Source of the DNA: Gemmataceae bacterium
GTDB lineage: Bacteria; Planctomycetota; Planctomycetia; Gemmatales; Gemmataceae
Length of the DNA: 56,163 nt
Direction of reading: 5' to 3'
Assembly (NCBI GenBank): GCA_022616435.1
Contig: JAKEET010000004.1
Span: 1-56,163 of the forward strand
The notes under the pieces are model-generated. The model was not told where the DNA came from. It searched no databases and saw nothing but the letters and a program-made list of their open reading frames with translations. Positions 20,635-28,828 of the stretch are shown piece after piece. The translations under genes and the position numbers were made by a program. Numbering within the stretch: position 1 is the first letter of the stretch; each line of letters begins with the position of its first letter.

Positions 20635-20978
20635 AAAGAGGGGACGTCTACTTGGCAAACCTGGCCCCTCGTTCCGGCTCTGAAGAGCAGGGCAAGCGAC
20701 CGGTCGTCGTCATGTCTCATGATGCCTTCAATCAGGTCACTGGTTGGCGCTCCGTCATCGTGGTGCCCGTGTCCACGTCGGCGCGGCAGGCAGCCCGCGG
20801 TCCAACCGCGATTACCCTGCGAAAGGGAGCGGGTGGCTTGACGAAGGATTCCGTGGCGATCTGCCATCAGGTTACGACCCTCGATCGCCGGAAGTTGACA
20901 CACCGGCTTGGAAAGTTGACACGCGCGGAGCTCGCCGCCATCGAAGAAGGAGTCAAGGCGGCCATGGACCTCGTGTAG
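20631..20978 (+). CDS. mazF: MazF/PemK-family mRNA endoribonuclease toxin
   Basis: A 115-residue protein with the characteristic opening MKRGDVYLANLAPRSGSEEQ, GKRPVVVMSHDAFN and SVIVVPVSTSAR, followed by VAICHQVTTLDRRKL, all family hallmarks of sequence-specific, ribosome-independent mRNA interferases. The length is normal, and the basic residues around RGD and the central strand are present, so it looks intact. It is translationally coupled to the preceding antitoxin and ends 49 nt before the convergent dxs stop. Confidence 0.9.
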   Translation: MKRGDVYLANLAPRSGSEEQGKRPVVVMSHDAFNQVTGWRSVIVVPVSTSARQAARGPTAITLRKGAGGLTKDSVAICHQVTTLDRRKLTHRLGKLTRAELAAIEEGVKAAMDLV

Positions 20979-21027
20979 GACAAACGTCACCGCCAGAATT
21001 GTCATCCAAGTGGCTCGGCGCCTCAGA

Positions 21028-22947
21028 TCACTCCACCAGCGCGCTATCCTCGTAGCGCTCGCTGCGGCGTTCGAGACCCAAACGGACCGCCCGGCAGATG
21101 CCGTCGACGTCCAGCCCCAGCGCCGCCAGCAGCTCGCCGCGTTCCGCGTGCTCGATGAAGCGGTCCGGTATGCCCAGGCGGACGAGGTTGCGCGCGTCCA
21201 GACCGGCGGCGTGGACGGCTTCGAGCACCGCGCTGCCGAAACCGCCTTCCAGCGTCCCTTCCTCGACCGTGACCACCAGCGGCAGCTCTTCCACCGCCCG
21301 CAGGATCGTCCCCTTATCGAGCGGCTTGGCGAAGCGGGCGTTGATGACGCCGATCTCCAAACCTTCGGCTCGCAGCCTCTCCGCCGCCTTCACGCAGGCC
21401 GGGAACAGCGAGCCCAAGGCGATGATCGCGCCGTCCAGACCCCATTCGTGGATCTCGGCCTGGCCCAGCTCGACGGGCGTCAGGTCGCGTTCGACCTTTT
21501 CGAGGTTGGCTTTCGGATAGCGCATGGAGGCCGGGCCGTCGTGCGCCAGCGCGAACCGCAGCATCGGGGCCACGTCGAGCTCATCGCCGGGCGCCATGAC
21601 CACCATGTTCGGGAACAGCCGCAGGTAGGTGATGTCGAAACAGCCGTGGTGGGTCGGCCCGTCGGGGCCGGTGAGGCCGGCGCGGTCCAGGCAGAAGGTC
21701 ACCGGCAGGTTTTGCAGGGTCACTTCCTGGAAGATCTGGTCGAAGGCGCGTTGCAGGAACGTGGAATAGATGTCGACGATCGGCCGCAGGCCGGCCTTGG
21801 CCTGCCCGGCGGCGAAGGCGACGGCGTGCGACTCGCAGATCCCGACGTCGAAGAACCGGTCCGGGAATTCGGTGCGGACCTTTTCCAGCTTGTTCCCCTG
21901 GCACATGGCCGCGGTCATCACCGTGACCTTCGGATCGTTGCGCAGCGCGTCGTGGATCGCGCTCGACACCGCGTCGGTGTAGGCCTTCGAGCCGCCGCGC
22001 TTGAGCGACACGATCGTGCGGTTCTCGTCGATCTTCTCGAACACCGGCGGCGTGTGGAAGGTGACCGGGTCTTCGCTCGCCTGCGGCACTCCCTGCCCTT
22101 TCACGGTCAGCACATGCAGCAGCACCGGGGCCGGATGCTCCTTGACCTGGTTGAGCCAGTAGCGCAGGGCCTGGATGTCGTGGCCGTCGATCGGGCCGAC
22201 GTAGTGGAAGCCGAGCTCCTCGAACAGCATGCCGCCGGTGAGCAGGGCCTTGAGGGCGTCGCGGACCTGGTCGACGGCCTGGTTCGCCATTTTGCCAACG
22301 AGCGGCAGCTTGTCGAGGATGAATTTCAGCCGCCGCTTGCTGCCCTGGTAGAAGTTGGTCAGCCGGGCGCGGTCGAAGCACGACGCCAGGGCGCCGACGC
22401 GCGGGCAGATCGACATCTGGTTGTCGTTGAGGATCACCAGCAGCTTCTTCTTCAGATGGCCGGCATTGTTGAGCGCTTCGAACACGATGCCCGACGGGAA
22501 GGCGCCGTCGCCGACGACCGCGACGCTGTGGCGGTCCGTGTGGCCGAGCAACTCGTCGCCGACTTTCAGCCCCAGCGAGCAGGCGGTCGCGCAGCCGGCG
22601 TGGCCGGTCATGAACAGGTCGAACGGGCTTTCGGCCGGGTTGGGGTAGCCCATCAGGCCGCCGCGGGTGCGGATGGTGTGGAAGCGGTCGAAGCGGCCGG
22701 TGATCAGCTTGTGCGGATAGATCTGGTGGCCGGTGTCCCAGATGAGGCGGTCCTTGGTGAAGTCAAAGGTGAGGTGCAGGGCGAGACACAGCTCGACGAC
22801 GCCGAGGTTGCTGGCGAAGTGAGCGGGGCGGATGCTCAGGACGCGGATCAGCTCGTCGCGCATTTCGTGGGCGAGCTGCACGAGCTCTTGATCGGACAGC
22901 GGCTGCAGGTCGGCCGGGCCGGCGATCCGGGACAGGATCTCACTCAT
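21028..22947 (-). CDS. dxs: 1-deoxy-D-xylulose-5-phosphate synthase
   Basis: A 639-residue ThDP enzyme that condenses pyruvate and glyceraldehyde-3-phosphate, the first step of the MEP isoprenoid pathway. Visible are DTGHQIYPHKLITGR, GDGAFPSGIVFEALNNAG...NDNQMSI (ThDP/Mg motif), YVGPIDGHD, the catalytic Glu region DVGICESHAVAFAAG, and DRAGLTGPDGPTHHG. Its length is normal and all blocks are intact. AAAGGA lies 9 nt before the ATG. It follows ispA on the same strand, the widespread xseB-ispA-dxs order, but a terminator-like hairpin with a T run lies in the 264-nt gap. It may therefore have its own promoter: a TAGAAT on the minus strand at 23056-23061, with TTGCGG 19 nt upstream of it, is a weak candidate. 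Confidence 0.96.
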   Translation of the reverse strand: MSEILSRIAGPADLQPLSDQELVQLAHEMRDELIRVLSIRPAHFASNLGVVELCLALHLTFDFTKDRLIWDTGHQIYPHKLITGRFDRFHTIRTRGGLMGYPNPAESPFDLFMTGHAGCATACSLGLKVGDELLGHTDRHSVAVVGDGAFPSGIVFEALNNAGHLKKKLLVILNDNQMSICPRVGALASCFDRARLTNFYQGSKRRLKFILDKLPLVGKMANQAVDQVRDALKALLTGGMLFEELGFHYVGPIDGHDIQALRYWLNQVKEHPAPVLLHVLTVKGQGVPQASEDPVTFHTPPVFEKIDENRTIVSLKRGGSKAYTDAVSSAIHDALRNDPKVTVMTAAMCQGNKLEKVRTEFPDRFFDVGICESHAVAFAAGQAKAGLRPIVDIYSTFLQRAFDQIFQEVTLQNLPVTFCLDRAGLTGPDGPTHHGCFDITYLRLFPNMVVMAPGDELDVAPMLRFALAHDGPASMRYPKANLEKVERDLTPVELGQAEIHEWGLDGAIIALGSLFPACVKAAERLRAEGLEIGVINARFAKPLDKGTILRAVEELPLVVTVEEGTLEGGFGSAVLEAVHAAGLDARNLVRLGIPDRFIEHAERGELLAALGLDVDGICRAVRLGLERRSERYEDSALVE

Positions 22948-23138
22948 GAACGCATTCCTTTCTGGTGGTCATCCATCGCCGCCCACGCTCCGCATGGGCG
23001 CCTCCGCCGCGGGGTTCCACACCGCGGGCCGCCTCCCCGTTCCAGGACATCATGCATTCTAGCGTATTCCAAGGGATTATCCGCAATTCGACGTGGAAGA
23101 TAACGATTTTGTGAGCGTTTTGTGAAGGTGAGTTTCCG

Positions 23139-23170
23139 AAAAAAAAAAGCGCCGCTCGCGGCTCCGCGCT
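23139..23170 (-). terminator. Intrinsic terminator after ispA
   Basis: Read on the minus strand, a GC-rich stem (AGCGC at 23166-23170 pairing with GCGCT at 23148-23152, with an inner GCCGC/GCGGC) is followed directly by ten T residues (23139-23148). It would end xseA-xseB-ispA transcription and separate dxs. Confidence 0.65.
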
Positions 23171-23185
23171 CGGGGACAGGATGTC

Positions 23186-23222
23186 GCGATCGCTAAGCCG
23201 CAAGCGGCAATTCAGCGATCGC
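23186..23222. repeat. Two-tier palindrome overlapping the ispA stop codon
   Basis: Outer arms GCGATCGCT (23186-23194) and AGCGATCGC (23214-23222) enclose an inner GCCGC-AA-GCGGC stem (23197-23208). The right arm includes the ispA stop codon. It may protect the mRNA 3' end or work with the following T-run terminator. Confidence 0.5.
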
Positions 23223-24162
23223 GGGTCAACGCGAACTCCACCAGCGCCGCCAGCGGCTCGCCCGCCGAACCCAGCGGCGTCAGTTGCTCCAGCGCCTGGC
23301 GACCCATCTGCTGGGCGCGGCGGCGGCTTTCGTCGGCGCCCAAGAGCGCCGGATAGGTCAGCTTGCCGCGCGTCGCGTCCTTGTTGGTGCGCTTGCCGGT
23401 CTCCGCCGACGTGCGTTCCACGTCGAGAAGGTCGTCGGTGATCTGAAAGACCAGCCCGAAGCAGCGGCCGTATTCGTCAAGCCGGGCCAGCAATGCCGGG
23501 TCGGGGCCGCCGTCTCGTTCGCCTTGCGCCGCCCATACCCCGAGCTGCAGGCAGGCGCGAAACAGCGCCCCGGTCTTGCAGAAGTGGATGTGCTCCAGCG
23601 CGTCGAGCGAATGCGGCTGTTCGAAGCCGGGGAAGTAGGTCTTGGCGTCGCGCGGCAACGACGCCGAGCCGCGTTCCCAGGCCAGGTCTTCCATCTGGCC
23701 GCCGACCATGCCGGCCGCGCCCGCGCCCTTGGCCAGGGCCAGGCAACATGCGGCGGCGGTGCGCGGCGGGCAATGTTCGGCCAGCGTCTGGAACGCCATG
23801 GTCAACAGCGCGTCGCCGGCCAGGATCGCCAGGGCTTCGCCGTACTGCTTGTGGCAGGTCGGCAAGCCGCGGCGCAGGTCGTCGTCATCCATCGCCGGGA
23901 GGTCGTCGTGGATGAGCGAATAGGCATGGATCATTTCGACGGCACACGCCGCGGGGAGAGCCAACTCGTCCGATCCGCCGGCCGCCTGCGAGGAAATCAG
24001 CACTAGCGTGGGCCGCAGCCGCTTGCCCGGCGCCAGCAGGCTGTAGCGCATGGCGTCCGCGAGCGGGCCCGGCGCCGCGGTTTCGCGGTCCAGGAGCGCC
24101 GCCAGACGCCCGTCCACGAGCGGCTGCTTGGCTTTCAAGTACGAGGGGAGATCGAAGGACAT
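23212..24162 (-). CDS. ispA: Short-chain polyprenyl diphosphate synthase (farnesyl type)
   Basis: A 316-residue trans-isoprenyl diphosphate synthase that elongates DMAPP/GPP with IPP. The first Asp-rich motif is HDDLPAMDDDDLRRG, preceded by EMIHAYSLI as in bacterial FPP synthases. GKRLRP and a CKTGALFRACLQLG block follow, and the second Asp-rich motif is QITDDLLDV, with GKLTYPALLG after it. Residues upstream of the first motif favour C15 product, but C20 cannot be excluded. It lies 3 nt after xseB and is in the same operon. Confidence 0.93.
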   Translation of the reverse strand: MSFDLPSYLKAKQPLVDGRLAALLDRETAAPGPLADAMRYSLLAPGKRLRPTLVLISSQAAGGSDELALPAACAVEMIHAYSLIHDDLPAMDDDDLRRGLPTCHKQYGEALAILAGDALLTMAFQTLAEHCPPRTAAACCLALAKGAGAAGMVGGQMEDLAWERGSASLPRDAKTYFPGFEQPHSLDALEHIHFCKTGALFRACLQLGVWAAQGERDGGPDPALLARLDEYGRCFGLVFQITDDLLDVERTSAETGKRTNKDATRGKLTYPALLGADESRRRAQQMGRQALEQLTPLGSAGEPLAALVEFALTRDR

Positions 24163-24165
24163 CGC

Positions 24166-24435
24166 TTATGGCGGGGTTTTCTTGTCCACGGCGGCCGTGT
24201 GCTCGAACGGCCTCGTGAGCGGATTGCCCTGTTCGTCGACGCCGACCAGCTCTTGAATGCGTTGCTCGGCCTTGCGCAACTGACCATGGCATTGCTTCAG
24301 AAGCGCCACGCCCTGCTCGTACCGGGCCAGCGAATCCTCCAGCCCGACCTTGCCGTCTTCCAGCTCGCGGACGATGCGCTCCAGCTCCGCGAGGGCCTGC
24401 TCGAACGTCAACGGGGGTTGAGCCGGGTCGGTCAT
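24166..24435 (-). CDS. xseB: Exodeoxyribonuclease VII small subunit
   Basis: An 89-residue protein with the family core LTFEQALAELERIVRELEDG, SLARYEQGVALLKQC and LRKAEQRIQEL, forming the helical small subunit that assembles in several copies on each XseA. It overlaps xseA by ATGA (24432-24435) and lies directly before ispA. The C-terminal 25 residues are a variable tail. Confidence 0.93.
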   Translation of the reverse strand: MTDPAQPPLTFEQALAELERIVRELEDGKVGLEDSLARYEQGVALLKQCHGQLRKAEQRIQELVGVDEQGNPLTRPFEHTAAVDKKTPP

Positions 24436-25709
24436 GGGGTTACGCGCAACGATTCCAGCGGCGGCAAGACGCGCTCCACGGTGGCCAGGAGACGGCCGTC
24501 GGCGATCAGCACTTCCACACCGTCGCCGGACTGGACTTGCAGGGCGCTGTGGACGAGGCGGGCGCCGTCGGCCGTTCGCGTTAGGCTATAGCCGCGCGCC
24601 AGCACGTTCAAGGGGCTGAGGGTTTGCAAGCGGGCGGCGTGGGCTTCGAGCCGCTGGCCGGCGTGCCCGAGCCGCTGACGCATCGCCCGGTGCAGGCGCT
24701 CCTCGGTGTCGTCCAGCCGGCGCTCCCGTTCGCGGAGCCGCTCCAGCGGGAACCGGAAGGCGCGGCGCTCGGCCAGCGCCTGCAGGCGGCCCCGCAGCGC
24801 CTGGGTGCGCTCGATCAGCAGCGTTCCCAGTCGCTGCCGGCAGCTCGCCAACCCGAGCATCAGCTCAGCGCGGTCCGGCGTGGCCCGCACCACCGCGTCG
24901 GTCGGGGTCGACGCCCGGCAGTCGGCCACCATGTCGGCGATGGTGAAGTCGATTTCGTGCCCGACCGCCGAAACGATGGGAATCCAGCTCTCGAAGATCG
25001 ACCGCGCCACCGCTTCGTCATTGAAGGCGCCGAGGTCCTCGCTGCTGCCGCCGCCGCGGCCCAGGAGCAGCACGTCGATGCCGCGCAATTGGTTGAGACG
25101 CCGCAGCGCGGCGGCGATCTCGAACGGGGCCGTCGGGCCCTGGACGCGCACCGGGCAGACCCAGATCTCGGCGAGGGGCCAGCGCTGCACCAGTTTTTCG
25201 AGCATGTCGCGCACCGCGGCGCCGGTCGGACTGGTCACCAGGGCGATGCGGCGCGGAAACCGCGGCAGCCGCTTCTTGCGCTCGGCGGCGAAGTAGCCCA
25301 GCTTGGCGAGCTTCTCCTTCAGGAGCCGCAGGGCCAGTTCCTGGGCGCCGCCCCCCTTGGGCTGGAGGGCATCGACGTAGAGCTGGTAGTCGCCGCGCTG
25401 GGCGTAGACGCTCAGCCGGCCGCGGACGACGACTTGCAGGCCGTCGGCGATGGGAAACTTGTGGCGCTGGGCCGTGCTGCGCCACATGACCGAACGGATC
25501 ACGGCGCCTTCATCCTTGAGGTTGAAGTACAGATGCCCGGAGCCGTGCCGCTTGAACGATGAGATCTCGCCGACGACCCAGACCGTGGCGAAGGCCTGTT
25601 CCAAGAGCGCTTGCACCTGGGCGGTGAGCTCCGACACGGACAGGACGGCGGGCTCAACAGGCGCCGGGGGCGTCTCGATGACGCGGTCGAACAGCGGGGT
25701 GTCGCTCAT
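24432..25709 (-). CDS. xseA: Exodeoxyribonuclease VII large subunit
   Basis: A 425-residue catalytic subunit of ExoVII, a single-strand-specific exonuclease. The N-terminal OB fold (LSVSELTAQVQALLEQAF, VWVVGEISSFKRHGSGHLYF) is followed by the catalytic core with ALVTSPTGAAVRDMLE, RGGGSSEDLGAFNDEAVAR and SAVGHEIDFTIADMVAD, then a coiled-coil region and LARGYSLTR. The ATG at 25709 is preferred over an upstream in-frame TTG. It is the first gene of xseA-xseB-ispA. Confidence 0.95.
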   Translation of the reverse strand: MSDTPLFDRVIETPPAPVEPAVLSVSELTAQVQALLEQAFATVWVVGEISSFKRHGSGHLYFNLKDEGAVIRSVMWRSTAQRHKFPIADGLQVVVRGRLSVYAQRGDYQLYVDALQPKGGGAQELALRLLKEKLAKLGYFAAERKKRLPRFPRRIALVTSPTGAAVRDMLEKLVQRWPLAEIWVCPVRVQGPTAPFEIAAALRRLNQLRGIDVLLLGRGGGSSEDLGAFNDEAVARSIFESWIPIVSAVGHEIDFTIADMVADCRASTPTDAVVRATPDRAELMLGLASCRQRLGTLLIERTQALRGRLQALAERRAFRFPLERLRERERRLDDTEERLHRAMRQRLGHAGQRLEAHAARLQTLSPLNVLARGYSLTRTADGARLVHSALQVQSGDGVEVLIADGRLLATVERVLPPLESLRVTP

Positions 25710-25762
25710 TGGGGCATTGTAGGTCAAATGCTACGGAGAGAGCTTCGTCGACCTGCCGGCCC

Positions 25763-26101
25763 TCACACCGCCTGTCGCACGCGCACGGTACCGTGCTTTC
25801 CTCGGCTCTTTCGTTGCGGCCGAAGGACGATTTCCACATCCACCTGGAGCGCATTCAGAAGCGCGATGAGCCGGTCCGCCGAGAACCCGGTGTGGCGGCC
25901 GTGGACGAGTTTCGACACGTCGGGCTGCTTCAGGCCGAGCCGTTTGCCGGCTTCCACCTGCGTTAGCCGCAAGGCTTTGATGCGGCTGCACAACTGTCGC
26001 ACCAACTCGGCTTTGAGTTGCAGATCATCGGCGTCCGGCAGCCCGAGGTCGCGAAACACATTGCCGCTGCCCTCGGTAACCGGAATGTCCTCAACTTTCA
26101 T
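25763..26101 (-). CDS. higA: HigA-type XRE antitoxin
   Basis: A 112-residue protein with a helix-turn-helix: LTQVEAGKRLGLKQPDVSKL, then LIALLNALQVDVEIVLRP, the signature of the HigA/HTH_37 subfamily. It overlaps the preceding HigB-like gene by ATGA (26098-26101), so the toxin is translated first, as in higBA. It is expected to bind the palindromic operator at 26488-26509. The basic C-terminal tail (RKSRGKHGTVRVRQ) is variable. Confidence 0.88.
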   Translation of the reverse strand: MKVEDIPVTEGSGNVFRDLGLPDADDLQLKAELVRQLCSRIKALRLTQVEAGKRLGLKQPDVSKLVHGRHTGFSADRLIALLNALQVDVEIVLRPQRKSRGKHGTVRVRQAV

Positions 26102-26475
26102 GGTTCATCTCCTGGCTTGTCCCGGCGCGCGCGGTGGTCTTCTTGCGCTCGCGCCAATCGTTTCTTCACAACCTCGATCTCATGCTTCGGCGTCTCGATT
26201 CCTTTCTTCGACTTCTTCTGAAACGCATGCAATACATAGACCGCTCCCGAGAATTTGACCGTGTAGACGGCCCGATAGCTATTGCCGTCGTGGTCTTCCA
26301 CGATCTCCAGGACGCCGGCGCCGCCGAATCCTTTCAGCGGTTTTGCCGAGGGATGCTTGTCGCCCATTTGTGCGAATTGAAGAGCATAGCCAATGGCTCG
26401 ACGCGCCTCGCGCGGGAAAGCACACAGGTCCTCATAACTCCGGCCGATCCAGCGAACCGGCTTGGCATTCGGCAT
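26098..26475 (-). CDS. higB: HigB-type (phage Gp49-like) toxin
   Basis: A 125-residue protein of the RelE-superfamily Gp49/HigB-like group: LCAFPREARRAIGYALQFAQ, KPLKGFGGAGVLEIVEDHDG, SYRAVYTVKFSGAVYVLHAF, QKKSKKGIETPKHEIE. These blocks are intact, so a ribosome-dependent mRNA-cleaving toxin is expected. GGAG lies about 8 nt before the ATG at 26475. The C-terminal 20 residues are highly charged and overlap the antitoxin start. Confidence 0.9.
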   Translation of the reverse strand: MPNAKPVRWIGRSYEDLCAFPREARRAIGYALQFAQMGDKHPSAKPLKGFGGAGVLEIVEDHDGNSYRAVYTVKFSGAVYVLHAFQKKSKKGIETPKHEIEVVKKRLARAQEDHRARRDKPGDEP

Positions 26476-26487
26476 GTCCGCTCCACT

Positions 26488-26524
26488 CGTATAGTAATTC
26501 TACTATACGCAGCGTCGTTGTCGA
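26488..26524 (-). promoter_or_regulatory. higBA promoter with palindromic operator over the -10 box
   Basis: CGTATAGTA (26488-26496) and TACTATACG (26501-26509) form a perfect 9-bp inverted repeat with a 4-nt centre. On the minus strand a TAGAAT (26497-26502) lies at its centre, and TCGACA (26519-26524) is 16 nt upstream as -35. The start codon is 12 nt from the palindrome. It is the natural site for HigA autorepression. Confidence 0.7.
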
Positions 26525-26559
26525 CGGGACTTGAACCGAACCAGCCAACGATCCGCGAA

Positions 26560-28107
26560 TCAGAACACGCGAACGAGATAGATCGGGTCGCCCTGCTGGT
26601 CGGTCATGCGCAGCACGAGCTCGCGGCAGCGCGCGTCGTCCCAGCTCTGCCACTCGTCGTGGTTGAGGATGCAATACGCGGGCTCGTTGGTCGTCGGCAG
26701 CTCGGCCGGCGACGCCAGGCGCACCACCGGCCGGCCGTAGTAGAACATGATCCCCTCGTCCTTCAGGAAGAAGAGGTACAGCACCTGGGAGACCGGCACC
26801 AGCGCCGCCAGGACGGCGGCCTTGTTGCGCGGCTGGCGCTCCAGCGTGCGGCGCGGCATCACCAGCTCGACGTGGACCACCTTCAGGGTCAGCCACAGGG
26901 CCAAGCCGCCGGCCAGCAGCTTCGTCGGGTTCCAGCGCGGCATGCGCCACGGCAGCCGGCCGTCGTGCCAGGCCAGCCACACCATCGCGGCCAGGCCCGC
27001 CAGCCCGGGGAACAACGGGAAGCTGTGCCGCGGCGTGTGTTCGGTCGGGAAGCTCCAGAACAGCATCTGCGGCCAGACCCAGCAGTGCAGGGCGATCAAC
27101 AGGTCCTGGCCGCGGCGGTCCCACAGGCGGAAGAAGCTCGGCCGCAGCGCCAGGAGCGCCAGCCCCGACCACGGCAGCGTCGTGACCAAGAGCTTGAACG
27201 GATGGCAAAACGACTCGAGCCACGGATAGGGCCGATACGTGTTGTAGCCCGGCAGCAGGCGTGACAAACCTTCCCAGACAACGGTGCGGTAGAACAGGTC
27301 CCAGCTCTCGCGGGAGACGACCACGGCGATCCAGGCGACGCAGATGCCGGCCGCGAGCGCGGCGCTGACCAGGTGCGGCCAGCGGAACAAGAGCCGCAGC
27401 CGGCCGGTCCACCAGAGATACGGGATCGCAGTGCCGTAGAAGAACTGGGGGGCGGTCCACTTCGTGAGCACGCCCCCCGCCATGCACAGGAGGGCGGCCA
27501 GCCACCAGGGGAAGGTGCGACAGGGTGACGGGGCGAGGGGGTGACAGGGTGACTCCACCGCCCGGAAGAAGAACAGGATGGCGGCAGTGATCCAGGCGGT
27601 TTGCAGCATGTCGATCTCGGCCGCCGTGGCCTTGTCGAGCCACATCAGCGACATCGGCAAGATCAGTCCGGCGGCCAGACCGGCGCTACGACCCAGACGC
27701 CGGCCGAAATACCAGGCGAACAGGGAGACGCAGGCGCTGGCGGCGAGAGCCGACGGCAGCCGGGCGCTCCATTCGGTGACCTGGCCGAACGGCAAGCTGC
27801 ACAGGACGATGGCGAGGTACATGCCGGGCGGCTTGGTGAACAAGGGCTCGCCGTACAGGCGGGGGACGAGCCAGTCGCCGCTGTCGAGCATGCCCTGGGC
27901 GATGATGGCGCGGAGGCTCTCGGTGCGCAGGAGTTCGCCGCTGTTGAGGCCGTACCAGAAGAGGAAGCCTGACAGGGTCGCCAGGATCGCCCAGGAAAGG
28001 ACGGGGAGCCGCCAGCCGGGGGTTCGAAGACGGGTTGCCGGCCACCGCTCGTCTGCGGCGGGAAGCGCTGGAGGCCGGTGTTCCTGGTTCGCGGAAAGGA
28101 AGCGCAT
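26560..28107 (-). CDS. ArnT/PMT-like membrane glycosyltransferase
   Basis: A 515-residue polytopic protein of the GT83/GT39 (ArnT-like, PMT_2) group, which moves a sugar from a polyprenyl phosphate to lipid A or protein on the outer face of the inner membrane. The first periplasmic loop has the typical acidic pair and motif (LRTESLRAIIAQGMLDSGDW, then LFTKPPGMYLAIV). EIDMLQTAWITAA, PYLWWTG and TEHTPRHSFPLFPGLA are also typical. About 10-12 membrane segments are visible. A segment ESPCHPLAPSPCRTFP is encoded by the GTCACC-type repeat at 27514-27553 and looks like an insertion in a loop. It starts 84 nt upstream of nothing conserved and stands divergent to the giant gene across a 720-nt spacer. 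Confidence 0.8.
   Translation of the reverse strand: MRFLSANQEHRPPALPAADERWPATRLRTPGWRLPVLSWAILATLSGFLFWYGLNSGELLRTESLRAIIAQGMLDSGDWLVPRLYGEPLFTKPPGMYLAIVLCSLPFGQVTEWSARLPSALAASACVSLFAWYFGRRLGRSAGLAAGLILPMSLMWLDKATAAEIDMLQTAWITAAILFFFRAVESPCHPLAPSPCRTFPWWLAALLCMAGGVLTKWTAPQFFYGTAIPYLWWTGRLRLLFRWPHLVSAALAAGICVAWIAVVVSRESWDLFYRTVVWEGLSRLLPGYNTYRPYPWLESFCHPFKLLVTTLPWSGLALLALRPSFFRLWDRRGQDLLIALHCWVWPQMLFWSFPTEHTPRHSFPLFPGLAGLAAMVWLAWHDGRLPWRMPRWNPTKLLAGGLALWLTLKVVHVELVMPRRTLERQPRNKAAVLAALVPVSQVLYLFFLKDEGIMFYYGRPVVRLASPAELPTTNEPAYCILNHDEWQSWDDARCRELVLRMTDQQGDPIYLVRVF
27514..27553. repeat. GTCACC-type repeat inside the ArnT-like gene, copy 2
   Basis: Two ACAGGGTGAC units lie around a G-rich spacer; the reverse complement shares CACCCTGTCACC with 2121-2161. 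In the gene it encodes a Pro/Ser/Cys-rich stretch between two hydrophobic segments, unlike the surrounding sequence. Confidence 0.45.
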
Positions 28108-28734
28108 ATGTGCGGAACAAACCTTCCTCCTGTCCGAAAAGGTGTCTGGACCCCCAAGGGTCCAGACACCTTTTCGGACAGCTCAGAGTCAAGTGTCCCC
28201 GAAACCCGAACCCAAGGGCACTGACTCGTGATCACAACGCTATGGCACGCCATCGTTTGCAATCACGACTGAGTCAAGTGTCCCTCTTATTTGGTGGGAC
28301 CACCCAATGTGCCGTGTTACCGAGCGCGGCGTCAAGGCCGGTTGATTGCATTGCGCCGGCTACACACACACACACACATACACGCAGAACGCAGAGGAAC
28401 GCAGAGAAGATGCACAAAGTTGGGCGCCGAGCCGTAGATGAGAAGGTCGGGTCAAGCACCACAAAAAAAGCCCAAAGAGTCGCAATCGAAAGAAAGCCAT
28501 GCTTCGTCCTACAAGTGTTCGGGTGCGCTCCTTAACACCAGACTTGGCATGGGCTTCCAGCTGGCGGCGGACCGAGATGAAGCAGAATGTCAGACGCAAG
28601 TGCAAGCATGCCAGTCTGTTGCGGCATCGGTTCCTCCCCGGGCGCCCCCACAACCGGTAGCGGACGCAAAGTCGTCGCAGAGCGCCTGGAGCGTAATCCA
28701 GACGCATTTTGCCTGGCTTTTTCAGCTTTTCCGC
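28108..28734. other. Gene-free divergent spacer with several repeats
   Basis: No credible gene is seen between the ArnT-like gene and the promoter of the giant gene. The spacer holds the perfect palindrome at 28131-28180, two copies of GAGTCAAGTGTCCC (about 28185 and 28270), an (AC)n tract at 28362-28378, and CGCAGAACGCAGAGGAACGC (28383-28402), which belongs to a dispersed family also seen at about 43315 and 54985. Confidence 0.6.
28131..28180. repeat. Perfect 23-bp inverted repeat (REP-like)
   Basis: Arms 28131-28153 and 28158-28180 are exact inverse complements around a CCAA loop, and contain TCCGAAAAGGTGTCTGG. It lies between two divergent genes, so a terminator role is unlikely. GTCTGGACCCCCAAG resembles the repeat in secA. 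Confidence 0.75.
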
Positions 28735-28764
28735 TTGCGACTGTTTTCCAGCGCCGTGTACAGT
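28735..28764 (+). promoter_or_regulatory. Candidate promoter of the giant exoprotein gene
   Basis: TTGCGA (28735-28740), an 18-nt spacer and TACAGT (28759-28764) would start transcription near 28771, giving a leader of about 58 nt. AAAGG at 28816-28820 is 8 nt before the ATG at 28829. Confidence 0.45.
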
Positions 28765-28828
28765 AGTTTGCATTCGTTTTTTCCGGAACAAGCCAGCCCG
28801 CGATTCTTCTCCAGAAAAGGTCTCAGCA

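Noticed and set aside
21010..23103. 697-codon plus-strand frame opposite dxs
   Set aside because: Shadow of dxs, which has all its motifs on the minus strand.
26525..26550. GGTTCAAGTCC on the minus strand, resembling a tRNA T-arm
   Set aside because: The 5-bp T stem has mismatches and no acceptor, D or anticodon arm can be built around it.
28362..28378. (AC)n tract as a possible Z-DNA or phase-variation site
   Set aside because: It lies far from any start codon or promoter element, so slippage would have no evident effect.
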